Below, piece by piece: positions 33,963 to 39,697 of a stretch of DNA of 39,697 nt. The number at the start of each line of letters is the position of its first letter. The first letter of the stretch is position 1. The position numbers were made by a program, and so were the translations under genes. The stretch lies in contig CAWAXG010000066.1 of NCBI GenBank assembly GCA_963785755.1, positions 1 through 39,697 on the forward strand. Direction: 5' to 3'. The stretch comes from JACCXG01 sp963785755. Its GTDB lineage: Bacteria; Acidobacteriota; Vicinamibacteria; Vicinamibacterales; 2-12-FULL-66-21. Below the pieces are notes generated by a model. The model saw only the letters and a list, made by a program, of their open reading frames with translations, made no database searches and was not told the DNA's origin.

Positions 33963-34502
33963 TTGTCAGTGTTCACGAATCCTGCAACCGGCGCCGCGGA
34001 GCACGCGGCCGCTTACGTACCTGCGGTCCTCGCGCTGCTTGGTGACCGTGACCCCATCGTGGTGCTGCGCGACACGCCATCGGCGCTGCCGCGCGCCATC
34101 GAGGGCTTGTCGCCGGGACAGCTGCGCAAGGCCGAACGTCCTGGCAAGTGGTCGATCGGACAGGTCCTGCACCACCTCGCGGATTCGGAAGTGGTCTGGG
34201 CGTGGCGGATGCGCCTGGTCCTCGCGCAGGATCGCCCGCCGCTGACCGGGTACGATCAGGATCTGTGGGCGGAGCGCCTGCACTACGACCAGGGAGATCC
34301 ACGTGATGCTCTCGCCGTCTTTGCGGTGCTCCGGCAGGCGAACCTGCGGCTCGTGGAGCGCGCGACTCCCGCCGACCTGCAGAGGGTGGGCGTGCATGCC
34401 GAGCGCGGGGACGAGAGCCTGCAGCATCTGGTCCGCCTCTACGCCGGACACGATCTGTTGCACCTCCGTCAGATCGAGCGCGTCCGCGCCGTCGTCGCCT
34501 GA
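33963..34502 (+). CDS. DinB-family protein
   Basis: A 179-aa four-helix-bundle protein of the DinB/YfiT superfamily. TTG 33963 is chosen because GGAGG is 6 nt upstream and the product then begins SVFTNP; GTG 33969 or ATG 33912 are alternatives. The metal-binding His pattern is visible: VLHHLADSE (first His) and GHDLLHLRQIERV (second and third). Also present is LRKAERPGKWSIGQVL, typical of the superfamily. Members are metal-dependent thiol transferases or hydrolases; the specific reaction cannot be inferred. It stands alone and diverges from the PadR gene. Confidence 0.88.
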   Translation: MSVFTNPATGAAEHAAAYVPAVLALLGDRDPIVVLRDTPSALPRAIEGLSPGQLRKAERPGKWSIGQVLHHLADSEVVWAWRMRLVLAQDRPPLTGYDQDLWAERLHYDQGDPRDALAVFAVLRQANLRLVERATPADLQRVGVHAERGDESLQHLVRLYAGHDLLHLRQIERVRAVVA

Positions 34503-34640
34503 GGGCGCGGCTACTTTTGCCGGCTCGGCAGCGACCCACTAGGCCGCGTGTCCAGCCTGAACGCCGCCGGTGCACGGCCGCTTCGCGGCTGGAGGACGCG
34601 CCGGACTATACTCGGGGCCCGTCTCGCTCGCGGAGGTTTC

Positions 34641-35330
34641 GTGTTCCGACGTCCGGCGTGGTTTGCAGCCGATCGAGCGCCGCACCCTTTCGCGGGTGTT
34701 GCCATTGGCATCCTGATGGCTGCGCTTGCCAGCGTGCTGCGCGCGCGCTGCGATCCGATCCTCGGTGGCCAGGCGCCGTTCCTGCTGCACATTCCGGCCG
34801 TCGTCGTGGCCAGCTGGTTCGGCGGGCTCACCGGCAGGGGCCGCAGCGGCAGTTGCCAGTGCCTTTCTCGTCGACTTTTTCTTCATCGAGCCCCGGTTGG
34901 CCGTTTCGTGGCACTGGGGCGACCGCTCGACGGGGATGCTGCTGTTCGTCGAGCGTGTGTCTCGGACTTGCCTGGCAGGTCGGCCGATGGCGCGCCTCCG
35001 AACGTGCCCTGCGTCTGACACGCGACCGCGCCGCGCGCAATGCCGCAGAGCTGCGCGCCGTCATCGAAGCGGTCCCGGCCGCCGTCTTCGCCACCCGTCA
35101 GCCTGGACAGCCCGCCGGCCCGATCAACCACCTGGCCGAAGTGCTCGCAGGGCTCGCGGCCGCGCCTGGCACAGGCGATTCGCCTCCCCGGCCGGTCCGG
35201 TTCGCATCCAGTGACGGCACACACGAGATCGCGCCTGGCGACCTGCCAGTGGAGCGTGCCGCGGCCACCGGCATCGAAGTGCGCGTCAGGAATTCTCGGC
35301 GCTCTACGACGATGGATCGGTGCGCACGCT
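34641..35330 (+). CDS. hybrid histidine kinase, N-terminal piece (DUF4118 membrane domain)
   Basis: GTG 34641 with GGAGG 7 nt upstream. FAGVAIGILMAALASVLRAR, PFLLHIPAVVVASWFGGLT, then (one extra G near 34832) GAAAAVASAFLVDFFFIEP, then (one extra base near 34950) CLGLAWQVGRWRASERALRL. This is the four-helix DUF4118 domain of KdpD-like and PAS kinases. A linker with a degenerate PAS region (ELRAVIEAVPAAVFATRQPG) follows. A missing base near 35290 connects to QEFSALYDDGSVRTLYGHG in the main piece. It anchors the sensor in the inner membrane. Confidence 0.72.
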
Positions 35331-38300
35331 GTATGGCCACGGCGTCCCGCTCCGGGACGAGTTCGGTCGCGTGCGGGGCGGGGTGGGTGCGTTCCTCGAC
35401 ATCACGGAGCGGAAGCGCGCCGAGGCCGTCCTGCAGCGGTACGAGCTGCTCGCGCACCACGCGCGGGACATTGTGCTCTTCATCCGGCGGGGTGACGGGC
35501 GCATCCTCGAGGCGAACGCGGCAGCGGAGCGGGCCTACGGCTACACACGCGAGGAACTGCTGGCTCGGACCATCCACGCGCTGCGGCCGGCGGCGGATGA
35601 GGGTGCCACGCAGGCGCAGATGGCGGAAGCGGACGTTGAGGGAATCCTGTTCGAGGCTCGTCATCAGCGACGCGATGGGTCGCTCTTCCCGGTGGAGGTG
35701 AGCTCGCGGGGGATGACGGTTGGCGGCGAGCGGGTGCTCGTGAGCTTGATTCGTGACATCACCGAACGATCGCGGGCCGAGCAGTCACTTCGCGAGAGCG
35801 AGCGCCGGACCCTGGCCGTTCTCAACGCCGTCACCGAGTCGATTTGGTTGCTGGATCGGGACGGGCGCGTGCTGCTCGCCAGCGCAACCGCGGCCGAACG
35901 CGTGGGGCTGCGCCCGGAGGAGATTGCCGGCCGCTCGATGCACGACCTGCTGCCTCCGACAGTGGCGCAATCCCGCCGCAACCGCTTCGACGAGGTCGTC
36001 CGAACAGGCGAGCCCGTGCAGTTCGAAGACGAGCGGGGGGGCATGGTGTTTCGTCACACCCTCTATCCGGTGAGAGACCCGGATGGCCGCGTTGCGGGAG
36101 TCGCCGTCTTCAGCCGCGATCACACGGCGCGGCACCGGGCGGAAGCGGAGGTCCAGCGCCTCAACGCGCAGCTGCGCACCCGCGTCATCGAGCTGGAGCG
36201 GCTGCTTGCGCTGACGCCAGTGGGCGTCGCGATCGCGGAGGATCCGCAGGGCCAGGTCATTCGCGCCAACGCCGCACTTCAGCGGCTGCTCGGCGTCCCG
36301 CCCGGAGCCAACGTCTCGGTGATCGCACCGGTGCGGCCGCCCTGGCGCATCTGCAGGGACGGACGCGAGCTCGCCGACCATGAGCTGCCGCTCAAGCGAT
36401 GCGCCGCTCACGCGACGGACGTTCCGCCCGAGGAATGCGAACTGGTGTTCGACGACGGGCGTGTCGTGAACCTGCTGGTATCGGCCTCGCCGCTGCCGCG
36501 TGACGACGGATCCCCGGGCGGCTGCATCGGCGTCATGGTGGACATCACGGAACAGAAGCGCATCGAGCGGGCGCTCATCAGCCAGGCCGAGCACCTGCAG
36601 CTCCAGGCGGCGCTCCTGGCGAACGCCCACGACGCGATCATCGTGCGTGACACGGATGCGCGGATCACCTTCTGGAACACGGGCGCCGAGCGGATGTATG
36701 GCTGGACCGACGCGGAGGCACTGGGCCGCAACGTATACGAGCTGCTCGCCCCCGACGGCGAGGAGGTCGCGCCCGTCAACGAAGGACTCGACGCCGCGCG
36801 CGAGTGGCAGGGCGATCTGACACACCGCCGCAAGGACGGCTCGACCGTCGTCGTCGACAGCCGGCGGGTGCTCGTCCAGACGGACCGCGCGCCCGGCGTG
36901 ATCCTCGAAATCAATCGTGACATCTCCGATCGGACGCGGGCCGAGGATCAGCGCGCCGAGCTCATGATGCGGCTTGCCGTGCTCCTGGAAGTGAGCGAGT
37001 CCTTGTCGGCCGCGGCAACGCCGGACGAGATCGTCGAGATCCTTCTCCAGAAGGCGGTGCCGGCCCTCGGCGCCTACGCCGGCAGCGTGGCCGTGCTCTC
37101 GAACGACGGCACGGAAGTCCAGATCCTGGGTTCACGCGGATACCCGGCGGCGCTTCAGGCATCGTTTGCCCGACTGCCGATGACGATGGCGACACCCCTG
37201 ACCGACGCGATCCGTACTGAGACCACCGTGGTGGTGTCGTCGCCTGCGGAGTGGCTCGCCCGGTACCCCGCGCTGGCGCCGGACCGTATCGGCACCGAGA
37301 GCCGTGCCCTGGCCGCCATACCGTTACGCGGCAGCCGCATCGTGGGCGCCATCGGTCTCAGTTTTCGCGCTCCGCGCGACTTGAGCTCGCGCGACAGCAC
37401 GTTCGCCGCCCTGCTGGGCCGCCAGGCAGCGCAGGCACTCGAACGCGCACAGCTGCTCGTATCGGAGCGTTCGGCACACGCGGAGGCCGAGCAGGCCAGC
37501 CGCATCAAGGACGAGTTCCTCGCGACGCTCTCGCACGAGCTGCGCACGCCGTTGAACGCCATTATTGGCTGGTCGCACATTCTGCTCGGCCATGCGCTCC
37601 CTGCCGAGTCACAACGGCACGCCGTAGAGGTCATTGCGCGCAACGCCACGTCGCAGGTGCGGCTCGTCGACGAGGTGCTCGATATCAGCCGCATCGTTCG
37701 CGGACAGCTCCAGCTGGATCTCCGGGTTGTAAACGTGCGCGCCGTGATCGAGCGCGCCCTGGACACCGTCCGGCCCGCGGCCGAGGCGAAAGGCCTCACG
37801 CTCGCCACGAACCTCCTCGATGATCTCGTGACCTTCGCGGACGCCGAGCGGTTGCAACAGGCCTTGTGGAACCTCCTCTCGAACGCCGTCAAGTTCACCC
37901 CGCGCGGCGGGAGCGTGACCGTGAGCGCCACACGGCAGTCGTCACATGCCGTCGTGGAGGTGCACGACACGGGCGTCGGAATATCTGCCGGTTTCCTGCC
38001 GCACGCCTTCGAGCGGTTCACGCAGGCCGACAGCTCCAGGACCCGACGCTACGGGGGCCTCGGTCTCGGGCTGGCGATCGTACGGCACATCGTGGAACTG
38101 CACGGCGGGACGGTGACTGTCGAGAGTCCGGGAGAGAACGCCGGATCGCGGTTCACGATCGCTTTGCCCCTGTACCCGACCCCCGCAGAGGGAAGCGGGG
38201 CCGGAGTGGCTGCGGGCGGCGCGGCGTCGCCTGTGCCGGACGTGCCCACGCTCACGGGCGTCACCGTGCTCGTCGTTGATGACGAGCGCGATGCGCGCGA

Positions 38301-38400
38301 CATGCTCCACGCGATCCTTACCGCGGCGGGCGCCCTGGTCATCGAAGCGTCGTCGGTCCAGGAGGCTCTGCGCTTCTGCGCGGAGCTGCGCCGGACGTGC
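35320..38400 (+). CDS. hybrid histidine kinase, main piece (four PAS, GAF, HisKA, HATPase, receiver start)
   Basis: About 1,027 aa without interruption. Four PAS/PAC units lie at about 35440-35780, 35800-36140, 36190-36560 and 36590-36930; each ends in a (D)ITE(R/Q)-type motif such as LDITERKRAE and VDITEQKRIE. A GAF domain lies at 36970-37470. HisKA has the phospho-His in TLSHELRTPLNAIIGW (codon 37534), and HATPase has N-box NLLSNAVKFTP, G1 DTGVGI and G2 GGLGLGL. The receiver begins VTVLVVDDERDARDML and runs out of frame near 38395. Multiple PAS plus GAF suggests redox, light or small-ligand sensing; the signal is unknown. Confidence 0.88.
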
Positions 38401-38681
38401 TCATCAGCGACATCGGGATGGCGGCCGAGGATGGGTATGCGTTCATCCGCCAGGTGCGGGCGCTCCCGGGGGAGTTGTCGCGGGTGCCGGCGGTGGCGCT
38501 GACGGCCTATGGGCGTCCCGTCGACCGTGCCCACGCCCTCGCGGCGGGGTTCGACCATCACGCGGCGAAGCCGATCATGCCCGGGGAGCTCGTGGGCCTG
38601 CTGACACCGGCTGATCGGGCGGTCCGGCAGCAACGCGTCCGTAGCCTACAGGTCTCATGGCTTCGGAGCCCCTCAAGCTGA
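38397..38681 (+). CDS. hybrid histidine kinase, C-terminal piece (rest of the receiver domain)
   Basis: Reads VLISDIGMAAEDGYAFIRQV, then RVPAVALTAYGRPVDRAHAL and FDHHAAKPIMPGELVGLL. These are the phospho-Asp (SDIGM), Thr/Ala switch and Lys (AAKP) of the receiver whose N-terminus is in the previous frame. The junction CTGCGCCGGACGTG reads correctly if one C is added (CGC CCG GAC), a typical homopolymer undercall. The stop at 38681 closes a protein of about 1,345 aa. Confidence 0.8.
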   Translation: MLISDIGMAAEDGYAFIRQVRALPGELSRVPAVALTAYGRPVDRAHALAAGFDHHAAKPIMPGELVGLLTPADRAVRQQRVRSLQVSWLRSPSS

Positions 38682-38761
38682 GGAGCGACACGGGAAATCG
38701 AGCACGAGCAACCCCCCGGACCCCCGCCCACAAAAATACAAGACAGCCCAGGCCTCCCCTC

Positions 38762-39170
38762 TCAGCAGGTGCTGTCCACCGACGACACGTCGGGCGGGGG
38801 CGGAGATCCGCGAGATGCTGGCGGAGCGCCTCGAGGTCCAGCGGCTTCAACAGCCAGACGGCCCCGACGCTCTGCGCCTCCGCCTGCAGCACATCGTCGG
38901 TCGTGGCCGGAGAACACGACAAGGCAGGCGCGGGGGTGCAACGTCAGCGCGAGCTGCGCCAGGTGCCGGCCATTGAACTCCGCCAGGCGGACGTCGGTGA
39001 GCAGTGCGGCCACACGATGGGTGGCGAGCTGCGCCCGCGCTTCCCCGAAGGTCGCACACGCGAGCACCGCGAAGCCCTCGCCCCCCAGCCACTGTGACAG
39101 GCCGTCGAGGGCCGAGGGCGCTCATCTTCAGCGAGCACAAGGATGGGGCGGTCGCGGGCGGCGGTGTCCG
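38762..39170 (-). pseudogene. receiver-domain protein, frameshifted
   Basis: Reading down from about 39170: RPILVLAEDE, then (one missing base near 39112) LDGLSQWLGGEGFAVLACAT, VAALLTDVRLAEFNGRHLAQ and LHPRACLVVFSGH, then (frame change near 38905) DDVLQAEAQSVGAVWLLKPL. These give a CheY-like fold with acidic pair, phospho-Asp in LTDVRL and Lys in LLKP. No start codon with a ribosome-binding site is evident, and the end is unclear (38762 in one frame, 38575 in another). It may be a stand-alone response regulator opposing the kinase gene, or a fragment. Confidence 0.6.
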
Positions 39171-39462
39171 CATCCAGGAGCGGCGGTCGATGGCCCGACG
39201 TCCGCCCCTCGGCGATTCGCGGCGCGTCAGAGCGCCTGTGCGCGGTTCGTGCATTGCATCGTCTCGGAAACACTCCCGCCGGATCCCCGCGCGTGCACGG
39301 GCACATAGGCGGAGCCGATAGCTCACGCCAAGGATGCCGGCCCAGGCAGGTGCGGCGCCGCCTGCGTAGTAAAGTCTCGCGGGCGCCTCGCGCCCCCGGA
39401 ACAGCTGCAGGGCTACTCGACCAATACCATGACAAATATCCATCAGATCGCCCAGGGCCGCC
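39171..39462. other. 292-bp stretch without a supported gene
   Basis: Only Arg/Ser/Cys-rich frames on both strands. It should hold the promoter of the right-edge gene and the start of the minus-strand receiver gene, but neither is discernible. Confidence 0.35.
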
Positions 39463-39697
39463 GTGCAGGACGTGGAGCGAATCCGTGCCGCGTTTCCTGC
39501 CCTCCAGCGCCGGGAGGGCGGCGCACAGGTGGCGTATTCGACGGTCCCGGCGGCACGCAGGTGCCGGGCGTGGTTGCTGACGCCGTCGCCGACTACCTGC
39601 TCCACCATAACGCGAACACTCATTGGCGTTATCCGACCAGCGAAGAGACGGACGCCGCGCTCGCGCGCGCTCGCGTGTGGCTGGGCGCGCTGCTCGG
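39463..39697 (+). CDS. cysteine desulfurase-like (aminotransferase class V) protein, 5' part, cut by the window edge
   Basis: GTG 39463 (or GTG 39472) begins VERIRAAFPALQRREGGAQV. After one missing T near 39532 (TATTCGACG for TAT-TTC-GAC), the frame continues FDGPGGTQVPGVVADAVADY / LLHHNANTHWRYPTSEETDA / ALARARVWLGALL to the edge. This is the N-terminus of the PLP-dependent cysteine-desulfurase-like family (YFDGPGGTQVP and NANTHG-like motifs). The catalytic Lys lies beyond the window. Because of the frameshift and the missing stop, the gene is easy to overlook. Confidence 0.72.
   Translation, partial: MQDVERIRAAFPALQRREGGAQVAYSTVPAARRCRAWLLTPSPTTCSTITRTLIGVIRPAKRRTPRSRALACGWARCS

Noticed and set aside
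1..39697. CRISPR arrays, tRNA/rRNA genes, insertion sequences, prophage genes
   Set aside because: No regularly spaced repeats, cloverleaf-like sequences, transposase motifs or phage structural genes were seen in reading the window; subtle tRNAs cannot be excluded without a scan.

Overview
The window is GC-rich, densely coded bacterial chromosome. Its gene content points to Acidobacteriota, probably Vicinamibacteria. The evidence is a PadR regulator paired with an 'acidobacterial duplicated orphan permease' (ADOP) plus two ADOP remnants, a KaiC-like ATPase operon, glucuronoyl-esterase and GH2 carbohydrate enzymes, and the family mix overall. This placement is an inference; there is no rRNA gene to confirm it. 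I saw no tRNA, CRISPR array, insertion sequence or phage module.

Layout. 0-0.8 kb: a HAD phosphatase. 1.0-5.8 kb: a minus-strand signalling operon (two-module histidine kinase, KaiC-like double ATPase, single-domain receiver, small unknown protein) with a divergent NarL-type regulator 46 bp away. 6.0-9.5 kb: a stress operon (Mn catalase, YciF-like ferritin-fold protein, small unknown protein, DUF6766 membrane protein, DUF72 protein). 9.6-14.2 kb: a carbohydrate operon (glycosyltransferase, UDP-galactopyranose mutase, GH1-like plus RmlD-like reductase), facing a GH2 enzyme (14.2-16.2 kb). 16.4-18.3 kb: two envelope-stress membrane proteins. 18.6-21.9 kb: a sparse region with two ADOP remnants in opposite orientation, two tiny zinc-ribbon proteins, structured leaders, and a two-gene AhpD/CMD-like operon. 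22.0-26.8 kb: a divergent Nramp-like transporter, a CE15-SGNH esterase and a methyltransferase. 26.9-30.4 kb: a large secreted beta-helix protein. 30.7-33.8 kb: ADOP plus PadR. 34.0-38.7 kb: DinB, then a DUF4118 multi-PAS hybrid histidine kinase. 38.8-39.7 kb: a broken receiver protein and the 5' end of a cysteine-desulfurase-like gene.

The two strongest novel signals are these. (1) The CMD/AhpD-like gene at 19249-19839 (-) has an in-frame TGA exactly at the second Cys of its CxxCxxxH motif. A perfect GC hairpin with a GGUC apex follows about 10 nt later, so this is a candidate selenoprotein. (2) A 45-bp element (GGG/CCC dyad, 10-bp gap, then a nearly invariant CCGKCATTCCCAATAGC box) precedes three separate operons in the same orientation: Mn catalase, glycosyltransferase/UGM and the DUF3618 pair. 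This suggests a shared stress regulon.

Many genes at 9.9-13.3 kb and 27.8-39.6 kb contain single-base frameshifts, while neighbouring genes are intact. Several shifts look like homopolymer undercalls, so residual sequencing error is at least as likely as true decay. Those genes are annotated as pieces or spans with the break positions stated.
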